Positions 50,019-61,470 of a DNA stretch of 64,000 nucleotides are shown in pieces. Below the pieces are notes generated by a model. It did not search any database, was not told the origin of the DNA, and saw only the letters and a program-made list of their open reading frames with translations. Every line of letters starts with the position of its first letter. Positions within the stretch are counted from its first letter, which is position 1. Source of the stretch: Scleromitrula shiraiana (Eukaryota; Ascomycota; Leotiomycetes; Helotiales; Sclerotiniaceae); contig JABELC010000002.1 of the NCBI GenBank assembly GCA_028455995.1, positions 4,092,001 to 4,156,000 of the forward strand, given 5' to 3'. The position numbers were made by a program, and so were the translations under genes.

Positions 50019-50891
50019 CTCTACGGTATCACATATTCAAGGAGCGAATCTAAATAGAATTCAATGACTTCCCTGAATAAACTTTAGGAAATCGGCCATT
50101 TTAATGCTTAGATACACTAAAAGTTCAAATATCGATGTATTAAACTTGCAATTAATTAAAAATTGAATTTTATATAGTATAAATTAGTTTTTAAATTCAA
50201 AGATTAACTTTGAATAAACCTTGGATAAACTTCGATTAGAATTTATCAATTTAAAACTATACCTAAAATAGCCTTATTATCGACCTCAAATTATAGAATT
50301 ATTATTCAATTTTTTAATAGATTTTTATTAATTAAAGATTTATCTAATTTTTTATTAATCTAATCTATATAAATATAGTCTTAAACTATAAAGTCTTAAT
50401 CATTTCTAATTAATTTAAACTTTATTTTTTATAAATTAATAATTTTATTATTTTGAATAAAAATGATTTTTTTTATAAAAATTATAAAATTTGAAAGTAT
50501 ATTTATATTATTGTTTGATATATACTAATATTAACTTGAGCATATTAATAATAAAAGAAGTATGAAATAATCTTGATATATTAATTAAATTAAAAAATAA
50601 TAAAACATATCAATTATTAATATATATTAATTAATATATTTAAAAATAATAATATATTAATTTTATATACAAATATAAACAAAAATGCATTAATTTTATA
50701 TATAAACTTTATATTAATCTAATATTAAATAATTATCTAAAATAAATTTAAATATCTAAATTGAATTTATATTAATATAAGATTATTCCCCAAAAATCAA
50801 TTTATAATATAATTAAAATTTCAATTATAATATGAAAATTTCCTTTTTTGAATAGTATTCAAGAAATCCCTGAATACATGATACTGTAGGG
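50019..50891 (+). mobile_element. MITE-like element, CCCTACGG family, 873 bp
   Basis: Ends CTCTACGGTATCA and TGATACTGTAGGG (each one base off the consensus), flanked by ACA on both sides (50016-50018, 50892-50894) as a 3-bp target duplication. The outer ~180 bp on the left and ~100 bp on the right align with the copy at 44844-45659. The interior is AT-only and non-coding. The flanks (49780-50018 and 50895-51005) are themselves AT-rich with TAGTAG/CTACTA words, so it may be nested in older repeat DNA. Confidence 0.8.
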
Positions 50892-51269
50892 ACATTTCAA
50901 CCTTTTATAAAACTACAACATTTTTAAAAAACTATTTACTTCAACTTCAAGTTGAAGTTTATATAAAATATTTTGCTCTGCTACTAGTAGTAGTAGTAGT
51001 AACTTGAACTTAGTAATCATTTTAGCAACAAATTCAAAAAGTGATCCGAACCAGGCCTAAGTCTACCTTGAGAGTCGATTAGACTTAAAACCTCAAGTTT
51101 CAGCACAGAAGGAGATGCAGCTTTCCAAGTCTTTATTTCCAGCAATTTTCGTGCTATCCATGCAACCTGATATTTTAGTACCTACGAGATTATCCACCTT
51201 GGTTTGAGATTTAAAACAAGGATGGATGATTCCAATACCTCATTCAAGTTTGCGTTCTTTCATCTACGA

Positions 51270-52853
51270 TCACAGTGGTACTATCCCACCTTCAACCAAG
51301 GCCTGTGGTCTTCTTGCAGTGATAACATGGTCACCTAGTATACCAGCGCGGAAACCTGCCTCAGAATAACTAAAATAATGCTATCCACATGTCAGTATTT
51401 AAAGCCACATTATTTTGATATCTACTCACAATCCATCTCCTCCGAAAAACTTCTAGATCTAACTCCGACATATTTCCTCGTTCCTTCGGGTACAATACTT
51501 TAATCGTTTCCCAATTTGCGATGAAGTTTTCCTTCCATATTTGCAAAGCCTTCGCATAATGAGGGCCTATACTTTGAACACTTTCCAATTCAAGTGTTCC
51601 ATGCGATCCACTATCGAGAGCATCAATTAACTGGCGGACAGACGGTAGGTATCCACCAGGAAAAACATATCGATCAATAAATGTATCAACCTTCGATTGG
51701 GTTTTCTGAAACCGCTAGCAAACTGGTCAGTAACGTGGTCGGCGGATGATGTATACAATTCTCAAAGTTTAAAAATATAGAAGATTAAAATTATGAACAA
51801 AATATATTTTCCAATGAAATAGAAACACATACTTTGTTGTTCGCGGTGATTCCTTGAACCACCATGATGCCATCTTCACTATTCAACAATCTACTAATTT
51901 CTGCAAAGTAAGTCTCAAGATACTCTTCCCCGACGTGCTCTACCATTCCAACACTGACAATTCTATCGAATCCTTCAGGTTTCTGTTTCGGCGTAGCTCT
52001 ATAATCGCACAAGAGTATCTCGATATTTTTCTCGAGTCCGGCTTCCTTTACCCTCTTTTCTCCCAGCAACTTTTGTTCCACTGAAAGTGTTATCACCGTA
52101 ACTTTACATCCACTTTTCCTCACAGCTTCCATGGCTAGGAATGCCCAGCCTCCACCGATATCAAGGATATGATGCTCTTTTCTTATACATGCCTTGTCAA
52201 TTATGTTATGTACCTTTCTTCTCTGAGCTTCTTCAAGTGGTTCGTCCTGTTTTGTGACATCCCATATCGGGCATGAGTAGCTCATATCAGGTGATAGAAA
52301 GGCAGCGAACATTGAATTGGAGGTGTCGTAGTGGGATGATGCATTTCGAAGAGCTTGCTTGCTGTCGTTGGATTGCTTGAAAAGTCTTTTTTGGATGCGG
52401 GGGATGATTCGCAGAAGCAAGTTTCCTGTTCCAAATAGCTTCCAATTATTCAAGTATATCTGACGATTTCAAGTTAATGAGGTGCGTTGATCTGTTGCAA
52501 GTCAGACTTACAGAAACTAGAGATACGAGATCATCACATTCCAACTCTCCTAGCATGTAGGCTTCTGCAAAACCCTGATAAATCTCAGGTTCTCGGGACA
52601 GATTTCAATTGAACGCTAGGGGTCTTACAAGATCAAGATTTATTGACATCCGGGTCCAAGCATTTGAGTTCTTAATGATCACGGAGACTGAAGGCTTTGA
52701 GGAATCTTTTGTTATATTGCCAAATACTTGCGGCTCTTCCTGACCTTGGTCTTTCATTGTTATCTGAAGACTGCCATATTCAAGTTTTGACACAGTTTTC
52801 AAAATATAGGATCGACTAAAAGAAGAGAGCCAGGAAAGAATAGATGCTTCCAT
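51270..52853 (-). CDS. Cyclopropane-fatty-acyl-phospholipid synthase-like methyltransferase
   Basis: Five exons (52853-52629, 52574-52512, 52459-51833, 51714-51430, 51380-51270), all joined in phase 0, give 436 residues. Family signatures are GFAEAYMLGELECDDLVSLV, SSHYDTSNSMFAAFLSPDMS, YSCPIW, SVGMVEHVGEEYLETYF, DRYVFPGGYLPS and, in the last exon, the aromatic YFSYSEAGFRAGILG block. These enzymes transfer a methyl or methylene group from S-adenosylmethionine to unsaturated acyl chains of membrane lipids. The SAM-binding glycine motif reads LDIGGGWAFLA, where the family usually has GCGWG, so two motif positions differ. The last exon is short and would be missed by a long-ORF search. AT-rich repeat DNA lies on both sides. 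Confidence 0.88.
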
Positions 52854-53259
52854 TGTGTTAAAGTTCCAGACTCAGAAACGGAGTTTTCAAATTGAAATTT
52901 TCGAATCAAATTACAAGCAAATTGTAAAACTTGAAGTGGATTGCACCTATTGTAGATAGAATGTACCCTTATGTCTCCTCTTCCTACAAAAGACCCAATA
53001 CAGTACGTTGTGTAATTGGCGTCCCGATTACACATAACCTTATGTTACTATACTTTACAATATGGTAGGGGTATTCCACCAAAGAAGGAAATATCATATG
53101 CCGCCACCAGGTTGTACAGTCAGAAACTTGCATTAGAAGTTGAGTGATACAATTCTATTTGGGACATTATTATATTCCCAATGTGAATGTACAGGGGTAG
53201 TTGATTACTCAACACCATTCAGGTGTGGTGATCTTATTTCCTGAATTTTTGTATATCTA

Positions 53260-54235
53260 CTCGGTTAAATTAAAATTGAAGCACGCGCAAATTACCGAAA
53301 AACCCTCAAAATCGATGATTTTATATAAATCACCTCTTACACCAATATAAATAAATCGATTAATTATTTATAAAATTATTTAAAATTTTAAATTTAAATT
53401 ATTTTTATATTAAATTATTTATTATTAGTATATAAAAATTAAATAATAATTTTAAAATTTATAATATTTAATAAAATATAAAATAAAAATCATATGAAAA
53501 TACAATATTTTTAATTTGATTTAAATCAAATAAATTATTATATTAAAAAATAATAAAAATATATATAAATATATAAAAAATATATTTTTATTTGATCTAA
53601 ATATTATATATATTAAAAATATATAAAAAATATAATATAATAAAATTAAAAAGAGTATATATTGTATTTTTAAGCATTAAACACTATTATAATTTTGATT
53701 TTTAAAAATTATTAAAATCATTTCAAATTTTTATATATGATAATTTATATACTCATAATTACTATATTAAAATATTATTTAATATAATTTTGATTTGAAT
53801 GAATTATTAAAATTTTTAAAGATTTTAAAAAGTTAAAAATACTTTTAAAACTTTGATTTTTCAAGATTATTATATTACATTTTAATATATAATATTTATA
53901 TTAAATAAAAGTTTTTTTTTTATATATTTATATATATCTTTATTATTTTCTAATATAATAATTTATTTGATTTAAATTAATTTAAAATTATAGTATTTTT
54001 ATATGCTATTTACTTTATATTTAAATAAATATTATAAATTTTAAAATCATTATTTAATCTTTAAATTTTAATAATAAATATTTTAATATAAAAATAATTT
54101 ATATTTAATATTTTAAATAATTCTATAAATAAATAATCGATTTATTTACATTGGCATAAAAAATGTTTTATATAAAATTGTTGATTTTGAGGGTTTTCGG
54201 CAATTGACGCGTGCTTCAATTTTAATTTAACCGAG
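53260..54235 (+). mobile_element. 976-bp foldback MITE, copy C
   Basis: Third copy with CTCGG...CCGAG ends and TA flanks (53258-53259, 54236-54237). It has the same length and orientation as copies A and B, fifty kilobases away. Its interior is the most A/T-shifted of the three (for example CACTATTATAATTTTG where copy A has CACCACCATAACTTCG), while the terminal repeats are conserved. Confidence 0.85.
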
Positions 54236-54372
54236 TAGTTATATCTGTATCTCCGGAAAACATAATCATCGCTGAGTAACAGCTAATAAAAAGCTACATT
54301 AGTGCCACCAAAGTTCGTAATTATATATGCTATCTGCGAATATGCAAGAATTTTCTCAGTGGAATTAGGAAT

Positions 54373-55198
54373 ATGATTGTTTCCAATCAAAGAACGTCAA
54401 TATATGCGGTCTTGATTTGTTTATGTGTTTGTATCTTCATTGCAACCATTGATACGGCTATGATCGCTGTCAGTCTTCCTGCCATTGCAGCATCATTGAA
54501 AGCTACAAGTAGTCAATCATATTGGTGTAGATCAGGATTTCTTTTTGCCCAAACTGTCGCCCAGCCAATTTATGCAAGATTTGTGGATACGTTGAGGCAT
54601 AAATCATGCCTTTTATTTGCACTGGCTATCTTCACGCTTGCAAGTTTGTTGTGTGCCACAGCGCAGAATATAACATGGTTGATTTCCTGTCGTGTGGTAT
54701 GTTATCAAGATTCGCTCGAACTGTACGGATTTGAGAATTTCGAAGCTAACTCCATATAGATCCAATTGATTCCCAGGAAGACTCTGTGCAGTTCAAGCAC
54801 CACAATTATTAATCGATGTTTCAATCGCGACAGCACTTGTGTCATTCCTCACAGGCCTGGGTGAAGCATTTGGTGTGGCAATTGGAGATGCAACGTTTCA
54901 AAACCGATGGCAAACGCAGCTTACTGAACGTGTCCAAGCCGGAATAATTCCCGAAAAATATGTCGTTGAGAGTAAATCAGCGGAGCAGATCGGGAGTGTT
55001 ATCTCGGAGTTTCTCGATAATGTTTAGGATTTATATCGTTATATGATGGCTGATTCAATTAGCACGTTATGGATCGTAGTGGCGGGTTTCGCAGGAGTCT
55101 GCTTTCTAGGCTCCCTAATATCAAAGGACTTGAGGCTAGATGAAACAAGCGAAAAAACTACGAGAGAAGACAATCATCCTACTGATGGTAATGTCTAA
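54373..55198 (+). pseudogene. MFS (DHA2-type) transporter remnant with central deletion
   Basis: 54373-54700 encodes the first membrane helices of a drug/toxin-efflux type MFS transporter (ATIDTAMIAVSLPAIAASLK, FLFAQTVAQPIYARFVDTLR, FALAIFTLASLLCATAQNIT). From about 54790 the sequence jumps to the C-terminal part (QAPQLLIDVSIATALVSFLT, GEAFGVAIGDATFQNR, STLWIVVAGFAGVCFLGS). Roughly the middle two-thirds of a ~500-residue transporter is missing. A TAG at 55025-55027 interrupts the C-terminal piece; C-to-T would explain it. It lies 135 bp from the foldback element, so the deletion may be linked to repeat activity. Confidence 0.75.
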
Positions 55199-55851
55199 TG
55201 AGAAAATAATACCATCTTCGTTCTGAAAAAATGCTCGTTACTGCAATTCCGGTCTAATTAAACTTATGTGATCTGAGACAAAATATCTAAACATTATCTC
55301 AACAAATTTCACATGATTAGTTAGAGTATATAAGTTCTTGAGCCGAACTGTTGATTGTAAAATGCGGCAACTCTAATATTCCTCTAAACAAAGATTCATG
55401 GATGAAGGTGATTTGAGCTTGGGTACCTGAATCACCATAACGGAGGTTTAAATGCTATGCTGAGGTGAGATATTGATTACATGTGGTGATTTGTAACAGC
55501 TGGATCTCATCATGGAGGCCAGTTCGGGTACTACTTTATGGATTTTTTCAATAAACCCGGTCCTCGAACACGAGTATGTCGGTAAGAATAGCTATTCGTT
55601 TCCGACCTCTATGTTACATTGTTTGATGGGTAATTTGTCACCATACTTTCTTGTTCTCACTCGGGAAGTGTTTGTTGCGAGAACCCTGGAAAACTTTTTC
55701 ATATAATAGTAGTACTTGGATATATATTGTTGAGAGACATAATTCCTAATACAAGTTTCCTTTTCCGTTGCCATAATACGCTCCACGAATTATGAATAGT
55801 TTCTCCGCATTTATATCATGTCGACCCAAGATATTTGATACAATACCGTAA
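55199..55851. other. Intergenic region
   Basis: No supported gene. The frame at 55512-55706 has no recognisable domain. Confidence 0.4.
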
Positions 55852-56801
55852 CAGATTGGAGAACTTTCAGGCCTTCCTCACCTGCAAAATCACCTACATG
55901 AACTTATCTTTTTTCTTCTCCTTCACCATGTTTTCTATACACGAATATCCCCCGCAATCTCAGATGCGCTATTCTCAGAGATATATCTACCTCTGGGACA
56001 TAGAGAGAAGGTAGATTGGGATGGCCATATTGTGTCGCTCGTCCAGTCGATCATTCACAGCATTCTATCTTTATGTGTACTACTTTGAGATGAAGAACGG
56101 AGAAATATGACGTGGCAAGAAAGTGTTTGGGGGTATACTGAACCATCAAACGTGGTACTCGGTGTTGCTAATGGATGGTTTGTATGGCATACCATAATGA
56201 TGGTGAAATACAAAAACATGTATTGGTGGTCAATGGTAGCTCATGGCTTCTGCTGCTTACTTATCATGCTTCCCAAATGGGTTTGTCTCCTAATTTCAAC
56301 ATATCATAATAAAAGTTGAAGTCTAATGATTTGTTACAGCGATCTGCCTTGAATTCCTATGCCGCCGCCGGTGCTGCGTTTGAATTATCAAATATTGTCA
56401 TGAACATCCAAGGCTATACCGTAAAACTCCACACAGATGGATCACTATTCTAACTAATCAACGGCATTATTCTTATTATTGTTTTCTTCTTGAGTCCACT
56501 TCTGTATGGAACCTATACAGCAATTTTCCTATTTCAAGATCTATTTCTGACCTTGACAAGCTCTACTGATGATGTGTTCATCAAGGTTTTATGTTCTGAT
56601 GGCAAAGGTGCTTGTATTCAAGAGGGACCATTTATCATGCCTATTTGGTTTATAGCTATCCATGGTTTCACAAATCTTACATTTGGACGGTTGAACTGGT
56701 ATTGGTTTTCTGGCATAATAGGATTAGTGAGGAGACGATTAAGTCGATATCGAGCCAATGTTTTCGACAACAATACAACTACGAATAAGAAGCTAGATTA
56801 A
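55852..56801 (+). pseudogene. TLC-domain membrane protein pseudogene
   Basis: Two exons (to 56280, then 56340-56801; GTTTGT...CAG intron, phase 0) encode a TLC-domain protein: ISPAISDALFSEIYLPLGHR, KVDWDGHIVSLVQS, GVANGWFVWHTIMM, the region of ALNSYAAAGAAFELSNIVMN, then INGIILIIVFFLSPLLYGTY. Stops interrupt it at 56086-56088 (TGA) and 56451-56453 (TAA), and a TAA at 55849-55851 precedes the open part, so the true start is not clear. Family context suggests Trp and Gln at the two internal stops. TLC proteins are multi-pass membrane proteins linked to lipid sensing or synthesis. Confidence 0.7.
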
Positions 56802-57221
56802 ATCAGGATGGTATATGCTTAGCTAATCTCAGATAATGAGGCAAATAGAATTTGTATAGTCATCCCTTAGTAATAGGGAAAAAGTTATAAACAGTTGAGA
56901 AATCAATCATCTATAGCGAAGTATGAGGTATATAATTCCGAATCGCTAGATGGCACGTGCTAATGTTCCCGAAAACTTTCCGACGTCATATTAGAAAAGT
57001 CTCCGTTCTTGTCAATAGCATCAAAGAAATCACATCGTCGGCAACTTTCTGCTGATATGTATCAAGGATGGTGGCACAGTATAAGAATGACTGATTCCCC
57101 TCGAATTCTTGTTGTTTTTATTCGTCAAGCCTTGATCGATCATCTCAATCCCACCTAGAATATTTTCCAACAAATAACTATTTATTTCTACAATCAATTC
57201 AATCAAGTTTCCCTAGCAGCA

Positions 57222-58279
57222 ATGGCCTCTAAACTCATGTCTTCGTCATCGGTCTTCGACGTTTTGATTCTCGGTGCCGGGCCTGCAGGACTAGCATGCG
57301 CAGCCGGGTTAGCTCGTCTCCTCCATACCACCGTTGTATTCTCATCTAATGTATTCCGAAACCAAAAATCATCACATATGCATACTGTTGCCACCTGGGA
57401 TCATCAAAATCCTGCAGACTTTCGCGAAGCAGCCCGAAAAGATATTTTAGCTCGATATAATACAGTTGCCTTCCGTGATACCGCCATCACAAGAATCGAA
57501 AAATCAAAAAGAGATAGTGGAATTAGTTTATTTCGAGCCATAGACGAAGATGGAAATGAATGGTGGGGAAGAAAGGTTGTATTGGCAACTGGAGTCCGAG
57601 ATATGATGCCAAATATTAAAGGTTATGAAGAATGCTGGGCTCGGAGCATGTAAGTTATTCTCTTCCTGGACCAGAAGTTCAAGATACGAATGAAAACGAG
57701 ACCCTAATTTATATTAGCTTCCATTGCTTATTTTGTCATGGATTTGAGCAACGGGGATCAAGATCAGCAGGTGTTCTTGCAACTGATAAAACCGCAAATT
57801 CAATGTTTGCTTTACATGTCGCTAGACAAGCACTTCGCCTTGCGGAAAAGGTTACTATTTACACCAATGGAAACCAAAACTTGGCCAAAGAAATATCCGA
57901 GGCAATTGTGAATGGAAACGCAAATCCAAGCTCCAGATCTAGAACAAACATCTCAATCGAGAGCCGAACCATCAAAGAATTAATTCAGCACCCTGATGTT
58001 GGCTTGACTATTGCTTTTGGCGAGGGTCAGACAGTTGAAGAAGCATTTCTAGTCCACCAGCCAAACACCGAGATAAATGGAGATTGGGCAAATCAACTTG
58101 GATTGGAATTGACGGACCAAGGTGACCTAAAAGTATCCACACCTTTCAACGAAACCAACGTCAATGGTGTATTTGCTGCTGGAGATTGTGCAGTTATGAT
58201 AAAAGCTGTTAGCACAGCATTATCTATTGGAACTCTCACAGCAGCAGGAGTGGGTGCACAGATTCAAGCCGAAGATTGA
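57222..58279 (+). CDS. Thioredoxin-reductase-like FAD-dependent oxidoreductase
   Basis: Exons 57222-57649 and 57718-58279, split within an Ile codon across a 68-bp GTAAGT...TAG intron, give 329 residues. The FAD dinucleotide motif is GAGPAGLACAAGLAR near the N-terminus; a second nucleotide-binding region follows ATGVRDMMPNIKGYEE. The redox motif is CLFCHGFE near residue 146, matching the CxxC of thioredoxin reductase-like enzymes including the gliotoxin-type disulfide reductases. The C-terminal FAD motif is GVFAAGDCAVMIKAV. It may reduce a small-molecule or protein disulfide; no biosynthetic cluster is visible beside it. It is convergent with the aldehyde dehydrogenase, with only 60 bp between stop codons. 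Confidence 0.88.
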
Positions 58280-58339
58280 GGGATTAGATTGTATTAGAGA
58301 TTGAGCGTTGTCAAAAATATGCTACTAGCTTCAGTAACA

Positions 58340-59981
58340 TCAAGCTTTTTGTTTTGGAACCCATAGACTCTGAGTATTGCACCACTGTTTCAGCCCTACT
58401 ACACCCCACTCAGTACCAATGCCACTATTCTTATGACCTCCGAACGGTACTTTTGCGCTAACTTGAAAATGCGAATTTACCCATGCTGATCCTGAATCTA
58501 ATTGTCTCGCAATTTTTTCAGCTCTTGCAATATCTTTGCTCCAGACTGATGCTCCCAGACCAGTGAGACTATTGTTCGCACGTTCAACTATTTCTTCATC
58601 TGAACCAGACCATTTTAATAACGGGACAATTGGACCAAATGCTTCCTCGTTCACGACCCGCTCGGTGTCTGGTGGATTATCAATGATAGTGGGGGTTACA
58701 AAAAATCCTTTTGGATGGTTTCCATTTAAAACATCATTGTCGCCACCTAAAACTGCATTCAACCCATTCTTCTTGATATCATCATAGAAACCTTGAACTC
58801 TGGCAAGTTGGTTTGCATTTTGGAGAGGACCGACGAATGTGTCTGCATTATGTCCCGGGCCAACCTTCAGGTTCTTCGAAAATGTAACCATCGCCGAAAG
58901 AAAACGATCATAGATAGCTTCATGAACATAAATGCGTTTGATAACCATGCAGATTTGAGCCGAGTTCAAGAATGAAAGTTGAGAAATCTTAAGAAGATAG
59001 TTAGTGTTCAGTAACATCAAAAATGCCTCAAACATTAAACTTACGGCAGGGACAACAGTCTCGAGATCAACATCTTCGCATATAATTGCGGCATCATTTC
59101 CGCCAAGCTCCAAAGTCACACGCTTGAGCGTTTTACCTAATAGCAGTGGTATCAGTATGGAGGTAGAGCCACTCTCAAAAAAGCGAAGAAAACCACTTAC
59201 TACAACTTTCCATGACTTTTTTACCCGTTTCGATAGATCCCGTGAATGCGATCTTGTCAATACCAGGATGTGCTGTACACATAGGCCCCAAATCATGCCC
59301 ACCACTCAACGCCTGTACAACTCCTGGTGGGAAGAATTCCATTGCTAATTCTACAAGCTTCAAGCCACCATATGGAGTATCTGGACTTGGCTTAACGATG
59401 ATCGTATTCCCAGTCCATAATGCAGGGGCAATTTTACCCATTGCAAGTAGCAAAGGATAATTCCAAGGAACCAGTGCAGCACCTACACCAATAGGAACAT
59501 ATCTAACCTTTACAATCACATCATCTGTTTCGTCTGCGATTTCTTCATTCAATTCAAGAGTTGAAGTGTCGCGGATCATTGCAACTGTACGTGAGAATTC
59601 ATCATGGGCCAAGAAAATAGCTTTCCCTTGCTCAGCAATAAGTAAACCAATAAATTCATTTCTATGACTCTCCAAGGCATCGGCATAGGCTTCGAATTTT
59701 TTGCGACGTTCATCAATCGTTGTTTGAGCCCATGTCTTTTGAGCCCTCTTGGCGGCGAGGACGGCACGATCAAGATCCTCTTGTGTAGAGAACGGAACTT
59801 CAGGATTGGGTTCTTCTGTGGCAGGATTGAGAGTATAACTAGTTATAGGAGTTGTAATCAACTCCCCATCGATAATGTTACGGAACGTCTAAGATACGAG
59901 AAATACTGGCTTTGGTCAACAAATACAAAATAATGCGGTGAGGGGTTGATTCGACAAAGAATTTCTTACCACAAAATCCAT
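58340..59981 (-). CDS. NAD(P)-dependent aldehyde dehydrogenase
   Basis: Four exons (59981-59970, 59888-59201, 59136-59045, 58987-58340) give 479 residues. The first exon encodes only MDFV and reads into TFRNIIDGELI. Conserved elements are VPWNYPLLLAMGKIAPAL, the cofactor motif FTGSIETGKKV, the catalytic-Glu motif VTLELGGND, the catalytic-Cys motif FLNSAQIC (the family usually has GQxC, so one glycine is Ala here) and NEEAFGPIVPLLKW. Length and motifs match class I/II aldehyde dehydrogenases that oxidise aldehydes to acids. The short first exon would be missed by simple ORF calling. Confidence 0.92.
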
Positions 59982-60373
59982 ATTTAATTTTAGTGCGAGC
60001 TTTTGAGAAATGCTTCGATTGCGCAGAATAGCATGAAAGCAAGTTACGAAATGAATTCCATGGGGTTCGAGGTTGGATTCTTGAACTTCATATCTCCAGT
60101 AAAAATTAATTGCAATGAAGACTCCTCCGGTGTAATGTGTTGATAAGCTTACACCAAGCTTACATCTACCCCGCCCTTCAAAAAGTAAATTTGACCAACC
60201 ACTGAACAAAGAAAGCCAACATTGTGAATCACATGCATGTTGCATACACAAGATATGTAATGTTTTTGCCCAATTAGATTTACTCAATCCACCTAGGTAA
60301 GTGGGTTGGTTGTATGTAGTTATAATTCCCTGTCAATCTTACTACTTGTGACTCTGCTTACTGTTTGTCTTTT

Positions 60374-61240
60374 TTATGCCATATGCATTCCCCATATCGA
60401 ATCATCGCTCGTGTCACTTTTACCTTCACCGTTGACATCTCTGTTTCGAGTTCGAGTTCCTTTGTTACCTCCACTCCATCGTCCTTTATTCTTTTGATTC
60501 TCATTTCCTTGGCCTAACCCAGCATCCGTCGGCTCTCGTGGTGATTCACGACTATCTCCACTCTCTAGTTCAATATTTCTGTCCTCATTCCCTGACCGAA
60601 TCGTGGTCGTAACACCTCCTTGAAGTGGTATATCGTCCCTCAATTTGCAATCCCCCAATGACTCCTTAAGTCCATCGCTTCTCTGCCTGATGTAACCGGC
60701 TTTTGGATCGGTAGGCCAAGTTGAATGCGTTCTAGCTTTCGCCGAGGAGGATCCAAAAGATTTAGTGTGCCCGAACAAATGTCTAAAAAGGGGACGAAGC
60801 GTTGTCAAGGATGAGTCCGTGATACCAATTCCAGTTTAGAATGTTGATCATATAGCAACATCTGTTGTCGCGTATAGGAAGTCACCCACATCGCTAAGAT
60901 TATGTAACTACGGTATGTGCACAATCGTCGCAGTTGATGCCCTGTTTAGATCTCAGTTTCGTTGCCTCGAATCTTGGATCTGATGAACGTAGACAGCTCC
61001 CATGGCAAGAATAATTCCAACTGATATCCTCGTTCTGGGATTCATTTGGAGATCCCACACTACGAAGATCGATATTATACCTAGTATCCAATCGCAAGCG
61101 CAGGAAACAGCAGGGTATACATAACCTGAGTTGCCCACAATTGTAGGATCCATACAACTTCCCGATCCTCCAGTCCATTGTGTCCAAAAATAGTATCATA
61201 GCGTTTCTTATCATTTCGATCTTGATAGCGATTAACTTAT
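60374..61240 (-). pseudogene. Fungal rhodopsin-domain (SAT4-type) integral membrane protein, pseudogene
   Basis: Minus-strand frames give the C-terminal half of a SAT4/rhodopsin-domain protein: GSGSCMDPTIVGNSGYVYPA, SCACDWILGIISIFVVWDLQ, NPRTRISVGIILAMGA, then STATIVHIPYL, DFLYATTDVAI and TTLRPLFRHLFGHTKSFGSS with a polar tail ending at 60374. Stops fall at 60850-60848 (TGA, where the family has Trp), 60838-60836 (TAA) and upstream near 61190 (TGA). A probable intron around 60930-60985 no longer has an in-frame splice that I can find. The N-terminal helices are not recognisable. Confidence 0.7.
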
Positions 61241-61470
61241 TTCCCCCCATCGACATAATACTGAACTCCATATCCCAACCATTCACACTGTTCAAGATCT
61301 TTAAAACCTCTTGCAACACTGGGCCAATCGATTTCCATCATACTTCTCCTATCCCCTCCAGCTCCTACTTGCTTCCATTCCCTCACGATTTTTATACCTT
61401 CTAAAACCGTCTCGTATCCCCTACTCTTTACATATCCAATATCTGGGCTCGGATTCCCGGTCCTTACAAA

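Noticed and set aside
50936..50962. Near-perfect palindrome (CTTCAACTT / AAGTTGAAG) beside the second CCCTACGG element
   Set aside because: Short and in AT-rich, low-complexity flanking DNA; could be a hairpin but no function or family can be supported.
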